This document shows positions 31,888 through 42,469 of a DNA stretch of 64,000 nt, piece by piece. The notes beneath the pieces are model-generated. The model did no database searches and was not told where the DNA came from. It saw only the letters and a list, made by a program, of their open reading frames with translations. The position numbers and the translations under genes were made by a program. This stretch comes from Mobilisporobacter senegalensis (GTDB taxonomy: Bacteria; Bacillota; Clostridia; Lachnospirales; Lachnospiraceae). Location of the stretch: assembly GCF_003752155.1 (NCBI RefSeq), contig NZ_RJVG01000002.1, positions 372,001 to 436,000 of the forward strand. The letters are read 5' to 3'. Each line of letters begins with the position of its first letter. Position 1 is the stretch's first letter.

Positions 31888-31956
31888 TTTTCAAGAGATA
31901 TTAGGTCCCTTTTTGGGGATAAAGTACGAAAAATATTGATACAAGGAGGAACTGCT

Positions 31957-32961
31957 TTGAAGCCAAGTATTAGAAAAATAAGTGATATCACGGGTTTTTC
32001 ACCTGCTACGATCTCCAATGCTTTAAACCATAAAAAAGGTGTGAATAAAGAAACTGCGGAAGAGATTTTTAAGGTTGCCAATGAAATCGGTTACGTAAAT
32101 GAATCTAAGATATTAAGAATTATGTTAGTTATTTATAAGAGAAATGGTTCTATTATTGATAATTCTCCATTCTTCACTAATTTACTGGAAGGTGTGGAAT
32201 CGGAATGCAGGGAATCTGGTTATGAAATGACAATATGCAATTTAGATAGACGCAGTGATTCTTATGAAACAAGATTGGAAGAAATCTTAAATGACAGATC
32301 GACTGCCGTTATTATGTTAGGAACAGAAGCACAGGATGAAGATTTTGAAAGATTTAAGGATGCAAAATGCCCAATTGTGATTCTGGACAGCTGGAGTTCC
32401 TCAATGGATTTCAACGGAGTACTGATCAATAATTCAGATTCTGCCAAAAATGCGGTTCAATATTTAATTAGCAAGGGACACAAAGAAATTGGATATTTAA
32501 GGGGAAGATTCAGGATCAAAGCTTTTAGTGCAAGATACAATGGATATATAAGAGCTTTGCAAAAAAATAATATCAGACTCAGGGAACAATATATTGTAAC
32601 ACTGGGGACAACAATGGATGGTGCTTATCGGGATATGATTGAATATCTGGAGAATAAGCCGTTGCTGCCTACTGCATTTTTTGCAGATAATGATATGATT
32701 GCATTGGGCGCCATGAAAGCCCTTATTGAAAAAGGATATCGTGTTCCGGAGGATGTATCTCTCATTGGATTTGATGATCTGGCATCCTGTGAGATATCAA
32801 CCCCAAGATTATCTACAATTAAGGTGTTCAAACAGGAGATGGGACAGCTGGCAGTTCGAAGACTTCTTGACGTGATCAGAAATGAAACTGGTATTAAGAC
32901 AAAGACACAGGTTTGTACTGAGTTTATAGAAAGAGATAGTGTAAAAGATCTATCCACGTAA
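31957..32961 (+). CDS. LacI-family regulator, copy 2
   Basis: 334 residues, the same length as the copy at 19693 and aligning without gaps, with most residues identical. [23 protein letters not shown], effector core with [20 protein letters not shown] and [20 protein letters not shown] start behind AAGGAGGAAC, the same start codon usage as copy 1. It has its own promoter, and the chemoreceptor gene follows after 20 bases, so this copy probably controls or is co-expressed with chemotaxis to the locus substrate. Changes cluster in the effector domain, which would allow a different ligand affinity. Confidence 0.93.
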   Translation: MKPSIRKISDITGFSPATISNALNHKKGVNKETAEEIFKVANEIGYVNESKILRIMLVIYKRNGSIIDNSPFFTNLLEGVESECRESGYEMTICNLDRRSDSYETRLEEILNDRSTAVIMLGTEAQDEDFERFKDAKCPIVILDSWSSSMDFNGVLINNSDSAKNAVQYLISKGHKEIGYLRGRFRIKAFSARYNGYIRALQKNNIRLREQYIVTLGTTMDGAYRDMIEYLENKPLLPTAFFADNDMIALGAMKALIEKGYRVPEDVSLIGFDDLASCEISTPRLSTIKVFKQEMGQLAVRRLLDVIRNETGIKTKTQVCTEFIERDSVKDLST

Positions 32962-32981
32962 ACAACAAAAGAGGGATGAAT

Positions 32982-34988
32982 ATGAATATAAATTTATCAA
33001 AAAGGATTGGTGGTATAGTAGGAATTATTATAATCATTGTTTCTCTGGGAATAGGGTCACTGGCTATTACTTATAGCAGAAGTGCCTTTATAAAAAGTGA
33101 GAAAGAGAGCATGATGGAACTTGCTGATGAAGGAGGAAAACGTGTAAGTAATATTTTTAAGATGCGTCTGCAAGTGCTATATGAAGTCTCAAAAAGAGAA
33201 TCAATGGGTGATATGAAATGGATGACTCAAAGGCAGTCTCTTGCATTGCAGGTTGACAGGCTAGGTTTCGAAGATATGGCTGTAGTTTTGCCGGATGGTA
33301 CAGCCCGGTATATTAAAACTGGTGACACCCTGCAGTTAGGTGACAGGGATTATGTTAAAAAGGCACTTGAAGGAGAAGCAAATGTATCGGATGTAATCAT
33401 AAGCAGGGTCACTAATACTCCTGTAATCATGTATGCGTCCCCTATTGAAGCATTTGGCGAAGTTGTAGGAGTTCTAACAGGAAGAACCCCGGTGACAGAC
33501 TTAAACGATATTACAGATCAGATGGGTATTGGTGAAACAGGCTATGCTTTTATTATAAATGAAGAAGGAACCATAGTGGCCCATCCGGACCAGGAATTAG
33601 TTCTGAATCAGGTCAATGTGTTTCAGCAGATTGAATCAGATGGAGAATTAAAAAACTTTGGACTTGCTTTAAAGGAATTAGGGAAAGGCCAGAGTGGAAT
33701 TTTAAATTATACATATAATAATGAAGAACGGATTACCGCCATGGTACCAATACCGGATACATCACTGATACTCGGCATTGGCAATTATGAAAGTGATATT
33801 TTATCCACAATGAATTCTCTTCAAAATTATATAGTAATGGCTACAGCATTACTGCTTTTGCTGGGTATCATTGCAGGAAGCGGAGCGGGGATGTTTATAT
33901 CCAGACCTATTATAGTTCTCCTCTCTTCTATTGAAAGAATGTCCAGGTATGAATTTATATATGAGGCAGATAAGAAGAACCATAAAATAATGAAGAGAAA
34001 AGATGAGATCGGTAAAATGGGAAAAGCCCTTACCACGATGAAAGAAAATATTGGAAACCTTGTAAAAATTGTTGCAGAAGATGCAAAAGAGCTTGCAGCG
34101 GCTTCTGTGGAATTAACTTCCACAACGAAACAGTCTGTAATCGCTGCCAATGAGGTGGCAAGGACGATTGAAGAAATATCCCAGAGTGCTATGGAGCAGG
34201 CAAAAGAGACGGAATCAGGAACGAATAATATTCAGATCTTAAGTGGTGAGATTGAAATCATAAAAACGTATATTGATAAATTAAATATATCAATCGATGG
34301 GGTAGATGAGCTTAAGAACAAAGGATTAAAAGTAGTAAAGGATTTAAGCAGAAAAAATGAAACATCCGGTAACGCATCAAGAGAAATCCGCAATGTAATC
34401 ATTGAGGCAAATCAAAGTGCAGGACGAATTGAAGCGGCCAGTAACATGATCAAGAGTATAGCGGAACAGACGAATCTGCTTTCTCTTAATGCAGCCATTG
34501 AAGCGGCCAGAGCAGGGAATGCAGGAAAAGGATTTGCTGTTGTGGCGGATGAGATCAGAAAACTTGCAGAGCAGTCAAATCAATTTACCAGTGAAATTGA
34601 TCTTGTGATACAGGAACTTACTGAAAAAACAGGATCTTCAGTAAAAGCGATTGAAGAAGTGGGGGTCATTATGGAATCCCAAACAGTCAGCGTAAATAAT
34701 ACTATGGAGAAATTTGAAGGTATTAGTAATGCAATCGATGAAATACAAAATATTATCAAAAACCTTAATGATGCAAGTTTTGTTATGGAAGGAAAGAAGG
34801 AAGAGATGATTTCAACAATCGAGAATCTTTCGGCTATTTCAGAAGAAAATGCGGCAGGAACCCAGGAGGTTTCTGCTACGGTAGAAGAGCAGACAGCATC
34901 TTTAGATGAGATTGCCGGTGCAAGTGATTCATTAGCCATATTGGCAGAAAACCTCCAATTTGAAATAGGAAAATTCAAAATTTATTAA
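32982..34988 (+). CDS. Methyl-accepting chemotaxis protein with dCache sensor
   Basis: 668 residues. Membrane segment 1 at about 8-28; extracellular dCache-type sensor about 35-280 ([49 protein letters not shown]); membrane segment 2 about 284-306; a short HAMP-like linker; then the signalling coiled coil. The conserved tip is at about 490-530: [22 protein letters not shown] followed by [22 protein letters not shown] 6 bases upstream selects the ATG at 32982. It is transcribed with lacI copy 2, which suggests that it senses the sugar, or a product of the polymer it comes from, that this locus consumes. Confidence 0.93.
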   Translation: MNINLSKRIGGIVGIIIIIVSLGIGSLAITYSRSAFIKSEKESMMELADEGGKRVSNIFKMRLQVLYEVSKRESMGDMKWMTQRQSLALQVDRLGFEDMAVVLPDGTARYIKTGDTLQLGDRDYVKKALEGEANVSDVIISRVTNTPVIMYASPIEAFGEVVGVLTGRTPVTDLNDITDQMGIGETGYAFIINEEGTIVAHPDQELVLNQVNVFQQIESDGELKNFGLALKELGKGQSGILNYTYNNEERITAMVPIPDTSLILGIGNYESDILSTMNSLQNYIVMATALLLLLGIIAGSGAGMFISRPIIVLLSSIERMSRYEFIYEADKKNHKIMKRKDEIGKMGKALTTMKENIGNLVKIVAEDAKELAAASVELTSTTKQSVIAANEVARTIEEISQSAMEQAKETESGTNNIQILSGEIEIIKTYIDKLNISIDGVDELKNKGLKVVKDLSRKNETSGNASREIRNVIIEANQSAGRIEAASNMIKSIAEQTNLLSLNAAIEAARAGNAGKGFAVVADEIRKLAEQSNQFTSEIDLVIQELTEKTGSSVKAIEEVGVIMESQTVSVNNTMEKFEGISNAIDEIQNIIKNLNDASFVMEGKKEEMISTIENLSAISEENAAGTQEVSATVEEQTASLDEIAGASDSLAILAENLQFEIGKFKIY

Positions 34989-35007
34989 AGTAATAGAAAA
35001 CAAACAG

Positions 35008-35033
35008 GGAGCTGTGATGGAACAGCTCCTTTT
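35008..35033 (+). terminator. Terminator after chemoreceptor gene
   Basis: GGAGCTGT (35008-35015) with ACAGCTCC (35022-35029), loop GATGGA, then TTTT; closes the LacI-bracketed locus. Confidence 0.85.
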
Positions 35034-35129
35034 CATGTACTATAATAATACAGGAACAGTGCCAAATATTTAGTGGACATATAGCTTCATAAAGCCTGTC
35101 TATTACGTGAAAAAGAACAATTTAAAATA

Positions 35130-35161
35130 TTGACAATATAATATCTTAATGATAATATTAT
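35130..35161 (+). promoter_or_regulatory. Promoter with operator-like inverted repeat before iscR
   Basis: TTGACA (35130-35135), 17-bp spacer, TAATAT (35153-35158). The inverted repeat ATAATAT (35138-35144) with ATATTAT (35155-35161) covers the spacer and -10, placed to let the encoded Rrf2 regulator repress itself. Confidence 0.6.
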
Positions 35162-35217
35162 TCATAATACCAACTAAAACACTCGGAATTAAAATAGTAG
35201 GGTAAAGAGGTGATTTA

Positions 35218-35694
35218 ATGAAACTTTCTACAAAGGGCAGATATGGATTGAAAGCAGTTATTGATATTGCAGTGAATTGTGAGACAGAAGCAGTTGCTTT
35301 AAGCAGCATTGCCATAAGACAGGATATTTCCATAAGCTATCTTGAACAATTAATCGCAAAACTTAAAAAAGCTGGAATTGTAAATAGTACAAGGGGAGCC
35401 CAGGGTGGTTATACTCTTGCAAAGAAACCAGAGCAGATTTCTGTAGGAGATATCCTTAGAGCGTTAGAAGGCGACTTAAATCCGGTAGATTGCGCAGAGG
35501 TTACTGGGGGAGAATCTACTTGCAGTGGTTCTGAGATGTGTGTTACCAAGTATGTGTGGAAACGAATCAGTGACAGCATCAATAATGTAGTTGATGAAAT
35601 TATGCTTTCTGAGCTTGTGGAAGAAAGCCTGCAAGTGCGGGAAAGTCAGTTAAAAGATCTCAAAGAGAGAGATAAACATACCTGTCATCAATGA
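35218..35694 (+). CDS. iscR: Rrf2/IscR-family Fe-S-sensing regulator
   Basis: 158 residues. Rrf2 winged-helix start MKLSTKGRYGLKAVIDIA, wing region GIVNSTRGAQGGYTLAKKP. A C-terminal cluster loop with three Cys (VDCAEV..., TCSGSEMC) matches the three cluster ligands of IscR rather than the Cys-free CymR. It likely senses Fe-S status and controls the iscS-iscU-mnmA genes behind it. RBS AGAGGTGATT. Its stop codon overlaps an upstream extension of the iscS frame. Confidence 0.9.
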   Translation: MKLSTKGRYGLKAVIDIAVNCETEAVALSSIAIRQDISISYLEQLIAKLKKAGIVNSTRGAQGGYTLAKKPEQISVGDILRALEGDLNPVDCAEVTGGESTCSGSEMCVTKYVWKRISDSINNVVDEIMLSELVEESLQVRESQLKDLKERDKHTCHQ

Positions 35695-35744
35695 GTTGTG
35701 AATTGGATTCAGGTAATGAATGTATAATAATAGGAGATGACATA

Positions 35745-36926
35745 ATGGAGAGAAAGATATATCTAGATAATGCTGCAACAACACCTACAAGACCAGAGGT
35801 AGTTGAAGCCATGCTGCCATATTTTACTGAAAAATTTGGAAATCCATCCAGTATCTATGAATTTGCTTCTCAGAACAAAACAGTTGTTGATAAAGCAAGA
35901 GAAGTGATTGCAAATTCATTAAATGCAAAGACTGAGGAGATTTATTTTACTGCAGGTGGAACCGAATCAGATAACTGGGCATTGATTGCAACAGTAGAAG
36001 CCTATAAGAATAAAGGAAATCATATTATTACTTCTAAGATAGAACATCATGCAATTCTTCATACCTGCGAATATTTGGAACAACATGGCTGTGAAGTCAC
36101 TTATGTCAATGTTGATGAGAATGGCGTAATAAAACTAGATGAACTTCAGGCAGCAATCCGTCCAAATACAATTCTCATTTCTGTTATGTTTGCCAATAAT
36201 GAAATTGGTACAATCCAACCAATAAAGGAGATTGGAGAAATTGCCAAGAAACATGGGGTGTTATTCCATACTGATGCGGTGCAGGCCTATGCACATATTG
36301 AAATTGATGTGAATGACCTAAATATTGACATGCTTAGTGCCAGTGGACATAAGTTAAATGGCCCAAAAGGAATTGGTTTCCTATATATTAAAAAAGGCCT
36401 TAAACTCAGATCATTTATCCATGGCGGTGCTCAGGAAAGAAGCCGTAGAGCCGGAACGGAGAATGTGCCAGGTGTTGTAGGTTTTGGTAAAGCTGTAGAG
36501 ATGGCTATGAAAACAATCAATGAAAGAAGAGAGAAAGAGCTTTACTTAAGAGAACTTTTAATCAATCGAATTCTGAATGAAGTTCCATATGTGCGTTTAA
36601 ATGGTCATAGAACCAAAAGATTATCCAATAATGTAAATTTTAGTTTTCAATTTATAGAAGGGGAATCTTTGCTTATTATGTTAGATATGCAAAATATTTG
36701 TGCCTCAAGTGGTTCTGCATGTACTTCGGGTTCCCTTGATCCATCCCATGTTTTATTAGCAATCGGATTACCTCATGAGATTGCTCATGGTTCATTAAGA
36801 TTAACACTGAGTGAAGATATTACAGAAGATGAGATAAAATATGTCATTGAGAAAATCAAAGAGATTGTAGATAAATTACGCTCAATGTCACCATTATATG
36901 AAGATTTTATGAGAGAACGTGGTTGA
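35745..36926 (+). CDS. iscS: Cysteine desulfurase (IscS/NifS type)
   Basis: 393 residues; PLP enzyme that takes sulfur from cysteine as persulfide for Fe-S clusters and tRNA thiolation. It has the YLDNAATTPTRPEV start, EHHAIL, HTDAVQAY, PLP-lysine SASGHKLNGPKG, RRAGTENV, and the persulfide Cys loop CASSGSACTSGS (long-loop class I). ATG 35745 is chosen because TAGGAGATG precedes it; an in-frame ATG at 35691 inside iscR lacks an RBS. It hands sulfur to IscU and MnmA, both downstream. Confidence 0.94.
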   Translation: MERKIYLDNAATTPTRPEVVEAMLPYFTEKFGNPSSIYEFASQNKTVVDKAREVIANSLNAKTEEIYFTAGGTESDNWALIATVEAYKNKGNHIITSKIEHHAILHTCEYLEQHGCEVTYVNVDENGVIKLDELQAAIRPNTILISVMFANNEIGTIQPIKEIGEIAKKHGVLFHTDAVQAYAHIEIDVNDLNIDMLSASGHKLNGPKGIGFLYIKKGLKLRSFIHGGAQERSRRAGTENVPGVVGFGKAVEMAMKTINERREKELYLRELLINRILNEVPYVRLNGHRTKRLSNNVNFSFQFIEGESLLIMLDMQNICASSGSACTSGSLDPSHVLLAIGLPHEIAHGSLRLTLSEDITEDEIKYVIEKIKEIVDKLRSMSPLYEDFMRERG

Positions 36927-37055
36927 GAGATATCTTTTAACCTTAATTTAAGAAAATAAAAATACTTGCACACAAGGGCATGTTCCTTAGAGCATGTTTG
37001 CAAAATTGATAAATAAAAATTCAGAATATCAGGATTTTTAATTAGGAGGAAAATT

Positions 37056-37499
37056 ATGTACAGCGAAAAAGTAATGGATCACTTTTCAAACCCAAGAAAT
37101 GTAGGTGAAATTGAGAATGCCAGCGGGGTTGGAACAGTAGGTAACGCAAAATGTGGAGATATCATGAGAATGTATCTTGATATAGATGACAGTGGTGTGA
37201 TTAAAGACTGTAAATTCAAAACCTTTGGATGTGGTGCAGCTGTGGCTACCAGCAGTATGGCTACTGAATTAGTAATGGGCAAGACTGTAGAAGAAGCTTT
37301 AAAGATTACCAATAAAGCAGTTATGGAAGCATTAGATGGCCTGCCACCAGCTAAAATCCATTGTTCTTTACTTGCAGAAGAAGCAATTCATTCTGCACTT
37401 TGGGACTATGCAGAAAAGAATGGAATGAAAATCGAAGGTTTAACAAAACCAAAGTCAGATATTCATGATGGTGAAGAAGATACCAAAGAGGAATATTAA
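37056..37499 (+). CDS. iscU: Fe-S cluster scaffold IscU/NifU
   Basis: 147 residues. The three scaffold Cys are in [14 protein letters not shown] and [11 protein letters not shown], and [16 protein letters not shown] is the usual start. An Asp/Glu/Lys-rich tail of about 20 residues follows the core. RBS TAGGAGGAAAA. The 129-bp gap from iscS holds no clear terminator. The mnmA start is three bases after the stop. Confidence 0.94.
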   Translation: MYSEKVMDHFSNPRNVGEIENASGVGTVGNAKCGDIMRMYLDIDDSGVIKDCKFKTFGCGAAVATSSMATELVMGKTVEEALKITNKAVMEALDGLPPAKIHCSLLAEEAIHSALWDYAEKNGMKIEGLTKPKSDIHDGEEDTKEEY

Positions 37500-37501
37500 T
37501 C

Positions 37502-38593
37502 ATGGATAAGAAAAAAGTGGTAATTGGCATGTCAGGAGGAGTGGATTCATCTGTTGCTGCATATTTGCTTAAGAAAGCAGGATATGATGTAGTTGGTGTT
37601 ACGATGCAGATTTGGCAGGATGAAGATTCTTGCACCATAGAGTCGAATGGTGGCTGCTGTGGTTTAAGTGCCGTTGATGATGCCAGGAGGGTGGCCAGTG
37701 ATCTTGAGATTCCTTATTATGTAATGAATTTTAAGAATGAATTCAAAGATAATGTGATGGATTATTTTGTACAGGAATATCTTGCAGGTAGAACTCCCAA
37801 TCCATGTATTGCATGTAATCGCTATGTAAAATGGGAATCCCTTCTTAAAAGATCCCTGGATATTGGTGCAGATTATATTGCAACTGGCCATTATGCAAGA
37901 GTCGTAAAGCTGGATAATGGAAGATTTACCCTCATGAAATCAGCAACCGCTGCAAAGGATCAGACCTATGCCTTATATAATCTGACCCAGTTTCAATTAG
38001 AGCATACTCTAATGCCGGTAGGGGAATACACCAAGGACCAGATTCGTAAAATAGCAGAAGAAATTAATCTGAAAGTTGCAAATAAACCCGACAGTCAGGA
38101 AATCTGTTTTATCCCAGATAATAATTATGCCAGATTCATTGAAGAGAACACTGATTCAATTATTGAAGAAGGTAATTTTGTCACATCGGATGGAGAAATT
38201 CTGGGACAACATAAAGGTATTACACACTACACTGTGGGTCAAAGAAAAGGGTTAAATTTAGCGCTGGGATATCCTGTATTTGTACTGGAGATAAGGCCGG
38301 AAACCAATGAAGTCGTGATTGGTGATTCCAATCAGGTATTTAATGAAAAACTATATGCAGACAATCTAAACTTTATGTCTATACCCGATCTTGATGATGA
38401 GATGATTGTAGATGCTAAAATTCGATATAGTCATAAAGGTGCTAAATGTACTATTCGAAAAATTGATAAAGATTTGATTGAATGTATATTTGAAGAACCA
38501 CAACGGGCTATTACCCCGGGACAGGCAGTGGTATTCTATGATGGAGATTATGTAGTTGGTGGAGGAACCATTACGAATAAATCACCAAAATAA
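37502..38593 (+). CDS. mnmA: tRNA-specific 2-thiouridylase
   Basis: 363 residues; inserts sulfur at C2 of wobble uridine in Lys, Glu and Gln tRNAs using IscS-derived sulfur. The N-terminal PP-loop is [16 protein letters not shown]. Catalytic Cys pair: [10 protein letters not shown] and [16 protein letters not shown] and [10 protein letters not shown] are also visible. The C-terminal beta-barrel domains are complete. RBS overlaps the end of iscU, so it is the last member of an iscR-S-U-mnmA operon. Confidence 0.95.
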   Translation: MDKKKVVIGMSGGVDSSVAAYLLKKAGYDVVGVTMQIWQDEDSCTIESNGGCCGLSAVDDARRVASDLEIPYYVMNFKNEFKDNVMDYFVQEYLAGRTPNPCIACNRYVKWESLLKRSLDIGADYIATGHYARVVKLDNGRFTLMKSATAAKDQTYALYNLTQFQLEHTLMPVGEYTKDQIRKIAEEINLKVANKPDSQEICFIPDNNYARFIEENTDSIIEEGNFVTSDGEILGQHKGITHYTVGQRKGLNLALGYPVFVLEIRPETNEVVIGDSNQVFNEKLYADNLNFMSIPDLDDEMIVDAKIRYSHKGAKCTIRKIDKDLIECIFEEPQRAITPGQAVVFYDGDYVVGGGTITNKSPK

Positions 38594-38614
38594 TTAATAT
38601 TATTTAAAATATTT

Positions 38615-38652
38615 AAAGCATTATTTTGCATCAGGTAAGATAGTGCTTTTTT
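38615..38652 (+). terminator. Probable terminator after mnmA
   Basis: AAAGCATTA (38615-38623) with TAGTGCTTT (38641-38649), one G-T pair, loop of 17, then TTT. Moderate strength. Confidence 0.6.
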
Positions 38653-38728
38653 CTTATTACTTATTATAGTATAATTATAATTGATTGTATTTTTAGCAGC
38701 AAAAGATTAAGAATAATAAATAGAGTCA

Positions 38729-38783
38729 GAATTCGTATTAATTATTTCATAAATTTAGAAAACTTAATAGTTCGCAAACATCT
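38729..38783. repeat. Solo right arm of palindromic element B
   Basis: GAATTCGTATTAATTATTTC... through AACTTAATAGTTCGCAAACATCT matches 30787-30842 (right half of element B) at most positions. The left arm is missing. It sits upstream of the rqcH start. Confidence 0.7.
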
Positions 38784-38812
38784 GATCATTCTTATTATAG
38801 TAAGGAGACATT

Positions 38813-40564
38813 ATGGCATTAGACGGATTAGTAATCGCAAACGTTGTGTATGAGTTAAATGAAAAACTTGTAAATGGACGTATTAATAAAATAGCTCAAC
38901 CTGAGGATGATGAATTAATTCTTACCATTAAAAATAATAAAGAACAATATAGACTTTTATTATCGGCAGGAGCAAGTCTGCCCCTGATATATTTAACGGA
39001 AGAGAACAAGCAGAGTCCATTAACTGCACCGAATTTTTGTATGCTTCTTAGGAAACATTTAAATAGTGCTAAAATACTTAGTATTACTCAGCCTGGACTG
39101 GAGAGAATTATAAATATTGAAATTGAGCATCTTAATGAATTAGGGGATGTTTGTATGAAGCATTTAATGATTGAGTTAATGGGCAAACACAGTAATATTA
39201 TCTTCTGTGATGAGAATAAAGTTATTGTGGATAGCATTAAGCATATTTCTGGCCTGGTCAGTTCCGTAAGAGAAGTACTTCCAGGGAGACACTATTTTAT
39301 TCCACAAACACAAGATAAATTAAATCCTTTTGATTTAAGTTATGAACAATTTAAAGAAGTAGTCATAAGCAAACCAATGCCCATTGGAAAAGCAATCTAT
39401 ACTTCTTTGACAGGTATCAGTCCACTAATTGGAACAGAAGTCTGCCATAGGGCTGCTATTGATGCGGAAAGTTCCTGCAGTGCACTAAATGATATAGAAA
39501 TGTTACATCTATATAAAAATTTAGAACGGCTTATTGAGGATATAAAAGGAAATAAATACAAGCCTAATATTGTTTATGATGGAAATGAGCCTATTGAATT
39601 CTCAAGTACAACTTTGACCTGTTATGGGAACCTGGTGGCGAAGCCATTTGATTCTATCTCAGAATTACTGGAGACTTATTATTCATTAAAGAATGTTATA
39701 ACAAGAATACGTCAGAAGACTTCTGATTATCGCCGGGTTGTATCCAATGGGTTGGACCGCGCACGTAAGAAATATGATCTGCAGTTAAAACAGTTAAAAG
39801 ATACAGAAAAACGTGATAAATATAAAGTGTATGGTGAATTGATCAATGCATATGGTTATAATCTGGAAGAAAGTGCAAAGTCATTAACGGCACTTAATTA
39901 TTACACGAATGAAGAAATCACAATACCATTGGATCCGACTTTGTCACCGGGAGAAAATGCCAAGAAATATTTTGAGAAATATAATAAATTAAAGCGTACC
40001 TACGAAGCATTGTCACAATTTATTGAAGAAACAAAAGAAGAACTATCCCATCTTGAATCTATCAGTAATTCCCTGGATATTGCGTTGCAGGAAGAGGATT
40101 TGATTCAATTAAAAGAAGAATTAATGGAATATGGTTATTTAAAGCGTAAATTTGTGGCTGGAAAAGGAAATAAGAAACAGAAAGTTTTAAGCAAGCCATT
40201 TCATTATATATCATCGGATGGATATCATATGTATGTAGGTAAGAATAATTATCAGAATGAAGAGCTCACTTTTAAAATTGCTACGGGAAATGACTGGTGG
40301 TTTCATGCCAAAGGTATGGCAGGCTCTCACGTTATTGTGAAAACCAATGGAGAGGAACTTCCTGATACAACATTTGAGGAAGCAGGAAAACTGGCAGGAT
40401 TTTATTCCAAAGCACGTGGAACAGATAAAGTAGAAATAGACTATACCCAGAAAAAGAATGTAAAAAAACCAAGTGGGGGGAAACCTGGGTTTGTTGTGTA
40501 TTATACCAACTATTCACTAATGATAACTCCGGATATCACAGGGATCGTTCAGGTAAAAGATTAA
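38813..40564 (+). CDS. rqcH: RqcH/FbpA NFACT-family ribosome quality-control factor
   Basis: 583 residues of the NFACT family (Rqc2/RqcH, older name fibronectin-binding protein). The N-terminal NFACT-N domain begins MALDGLVIANVVYELNEKL with the tRNA-contact region GRINKIAQPEDDELIL. A central coiled coil spans about 290-445, and the C-terminal NFACT-R domain contains DWWFHAKGMAGSHVIVKT. It binds the 50S subunit with peptidyl-tRNA and adds alanine tails to stalled chains. RBS AAGGAG. It begins a run with a PHP phosphatase and CorA. Confidence 0.9.
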   Translation: MALDGLVIANVVYELNEKLVNGRINKIAQPEDDELILTIKNNKEQYRLLLSAGASLPLIYLTEENKQSPLTAPNFCMLLRKHLNSAKILSITQPGLERIINIEIEHLNELGDVCMKHLMIELMGKHSNIIFCDENKVIVDSIKHISGLVSSVREVLPGRHYFIPQTQDKLNPFDLSYEQFKEVVISKPMPIGKAIYTSLTGISPLIGTEVCHRAAIDAESSCSALNDIEMLHLYKNLERLIEDIKGNKYKPNIVYDGNEPIEFSSTTLTCYGNLVAKPFDSISELLETYYSLKNVITRIRQKTSDYRRVVSNGLDRARKKYDLQLKQLKDTEKRDKYKVYGELINAYGYNLEESAKSLTALNYYTNEEITIPLDPTLSPGENAKKYFEKYNKLKRTYEALSQFIEETKEELSHLESISNSLDIALQEEDLIQLKEELMEYGYLKRKFVAGKGNKKQKVLSKPFHYISSDGYHMYVGKNNYQNEELTFKIATGNDWWFHAKGMAGSHVIVKTNGEELPDTTFEEAGKLAGFYSKARGTDKVEIDYTQKKNVKKPSGGKPGFVVYYTNYSLMITPDITGIVQVKD

Positions 40565-40590
40565 TTGTGATGGTGATGAAAGGAGATAAA

Positions 40591-41397
40591 ATGATTTGTG
40601 CAGATTTTCATGTTCATACTGATTTTTCAGGAGATTCTGATACCCCAATGAAAGATATGATTGAAAGAGCAATTGATATTGGGCTTACCCAGATATGTAT
40701 CACGGACCATATGGATCATTTATATCCGGAACAATATCATATGAATTTTACATTTGATGTGAAGGAATATTTTCATCAGATAGAAGAAATGTCAGAGTAT
40801 TATAAAGACCGTATTAAGATTTATAAAGGGATTGAATTGGGGCTTGTACCTAAATTAGCCGGCTGGTATCAGGAATTAGTAAGTAAATATTCTTTTGATT
40901 TTGTTATCGGTTCTTCTCATATAGTAGATGATCTGGATCCGTATTATAGAGAATATTGGGAAGAGAAAGAGGAAGAAGAAGGGTATCGAGGATATTTTCA
41001 GACGATTCTTGATAATATGGATGCTTATGATGATTTTGATACCTATGGACATATTGATTATATCGTAAGATATGGTCCTTGTAAGAATCAGAATTATTCT
41101 TATAAGAAATATGCCGATATACTGGATAAGATCTTACTGGCAATCATCCATAAGAAAAAAGCCCTGGAGGTAAACACGTCCGGTTATAAATATGGATTAG
41201 AGCAGTCTCATCCCCACAGGGATATTATTAAACGCTACAAAGAACTGGGTGGGAAATATATTACGATTGGGTCCGATGCTCATAAACCAGAACATTTAGC
41301 CTATGATTTCAGGAAGATAAGTGATATATTAGTATCTCTTGGATTTGAATACTATACCATCTTTGAACATAGAAATCCTAAATTGATAAAATTTTAG
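40591..41397 (+). CDS. hisK: PHP-domain phosphatase, histidinol-phosphatase type
   Basis: 268 residues. PHP metal-site motifs: DFHVHTDFSGDSDTPM, ITDHMDHL, GIELGLVP, IGSSHIVD, YGHIDYIVRYG and GSDAHKP, a full set of His/Asp/Glu ligands as in HisK/HisJ histidinol-phosphate phosphatases. There are no other histidine genes nearby, so hydrolysis of another phosphomonoester is possible. ATG 40591 follows AAAGGAGAT; an in-frame start at 40567 lacks an RBS. Confidence 0.83.
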   Translation: MICADFHVHTDFSGDSDTPMKDMIERAIDIGLTQICITDHMDHLYPEQYHMNFTFDVKEYFHQIEEMSEYYKDRIKIYKGIELGLVPKLAGWYQELVSKYSFDFVIGSSHIVDDLDPYYREYWEEKEEEEGYRGYFQTILDNMDAYDDFDTYGHIDYIVRYGPCKNQNYSYKKYADILDKILLAIIHKKKALEVNTSGYKYGLEQSHPHRDIIKRYKELGGKYITIGSDAHKPEHLAYDFRKISDILVSLGFEYYTIFEHRNPKLIKF

Positions 41398-41421
41398 CAA
41401 AAGACTGAAAGAAGGAATCAT

Positions 41422-42345
41422 ATGATTTATTTAATGGAAAATGGTAACATCAGACCATTAGAAGGTAAGAAGATAGAAAATATGGAAGATAAGAATTATA
41501 TCGGTCTATGTTCTTATGAGGATGCTTCCAAATATGCAAAATCTTTTCAAATTTCAATCAGAGTACTCACCAAAACATTAATCAATCATTCCATTCGTTT
41601 TGAAAGCCGGGAAGATCTGGACATCCTATGTATTCCTATTATGGACTTTGATAATATCTATGATGATGCTCAGACCATGCATATGTTTATAGGGAAAAAC
41701 CGCTTCCTTATTGTATGCAATGAAGATATGCTGGTAAAGAACATCATTAGTGAAATTACGGAAGACAATAATATAGATGTTAGTTTTGGAAGATTATTAT
41801 ATGATTTCTTAGATAAATTATTTGAAAAAGACAACCAGTATATTGATGGATATGAGAATGAAATTATGGAACTGGAAGATGAAGTTATCATCAATAAAGA
41901 ATCAAAGGACTATGTGAACAGCATTGTACAATTCCGTAAAAGGTTATTTACACTAAAGCGCTATTACGAACAAATGATTAATCTGTTTAATTTAATATTA
42001 GTAAATGAAAATAATTTATTAGATAAACAATCCATTCGTTTGCTAAAAATACTGGCAGGAAAACTTGGAAGATTACATGGCAGCATTTTATTTTTAAATG
42101 AATATATCACTCAGATCCGTGAGGCTTATCAGGCAGAAGTAGATATTAATCTGAATAAAATCATGAAAGTATTTACAGTAATAACAGCAATTTTTTATCC
42201 ACTTACCCTGATTGCCGGATGGTATGGCATGAATCTGAATATGCCGGAGTTTAAATATACTTATAGCTATCCCATTGTTATACTGTGCAGCATCTTTATA
42301 GTAATTGTTACAATTGCTATTTTTAAGAAGAAAAAATGGTTTTGA
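41422..42345 (+). CDS. corA: CorA-family magnesium transporter
   Basis: 307 residues. Cytoplasmic alpha-beta domain, a long stalk helix, then two C-terminal membrane helices; the selectivity motif YGMNLNMPEF follows the first (about residues 262-285). The second helix ends in a Lys cluster (KKKKW), as in the family. RBS AAGGAATC before ATG. Single gene; a homopentamer is expected. Confidence 0.9.
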   Translation: MIYLMENGNIRPLEGKKIENMEDKNYIGLCSYEDASKYAKSFQISIRVLTKTLINHSIRFESREDLDILCIPIMDFDNIYDDAQTMHMFIGKNRFLIVCNEDMLVKNIISEITEDNNIDVSFGRLLYDFLDKLFEKDNQYIDGYENEIMELEDEVIINKESKDYVNSIVQFRKRLFTLKRYYEQMINLFNLILVNENNLLDKQSIRLLKILAGKLGRLHGSILFLNEYITQIREAYQAEVDINLNKIMKVFTVITAIFYPLTLIAGWYGMNLNMPEFKYTYSYPIVILCSIFIVIVTIAIFKKKKWF

Positions 42346-42361
42346 AAATAGTTCCCTGATA

Positions 42362-42390
42362 TTGACTTGCAATATTATATCTATTATAAT
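42362..42390 (+). promoter_or_regulatory. Sigma-A promoter of yicC-remA-gmk-rpoZ
   Basis: TTGACT (42362-42367), exactly 17 bp, TATAAT (42385-42390); start of yicC 80 bases downstream. Confidence 0.75.
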
Positions 42391-42469
42391 GACTAAAGTG
42401 TATGTTTTGATACATATTGCATATTTTTGGGTGCTATATAAGCCCAGTGACAGAAAAGAGTGTGAGTAG

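Noticed and set aside
31764-31956. Possible riboswitch in the rbsK-lacI gap
   Set aside because: Only a tiny hairpin is present and no known aptamer consensus could be recognised.
36927-37055. Possible terminator or element between iscS and iscU
   Set aside because: Two GCATGTT-like words occur, but they do not form a stable stem and no U-tract follows.
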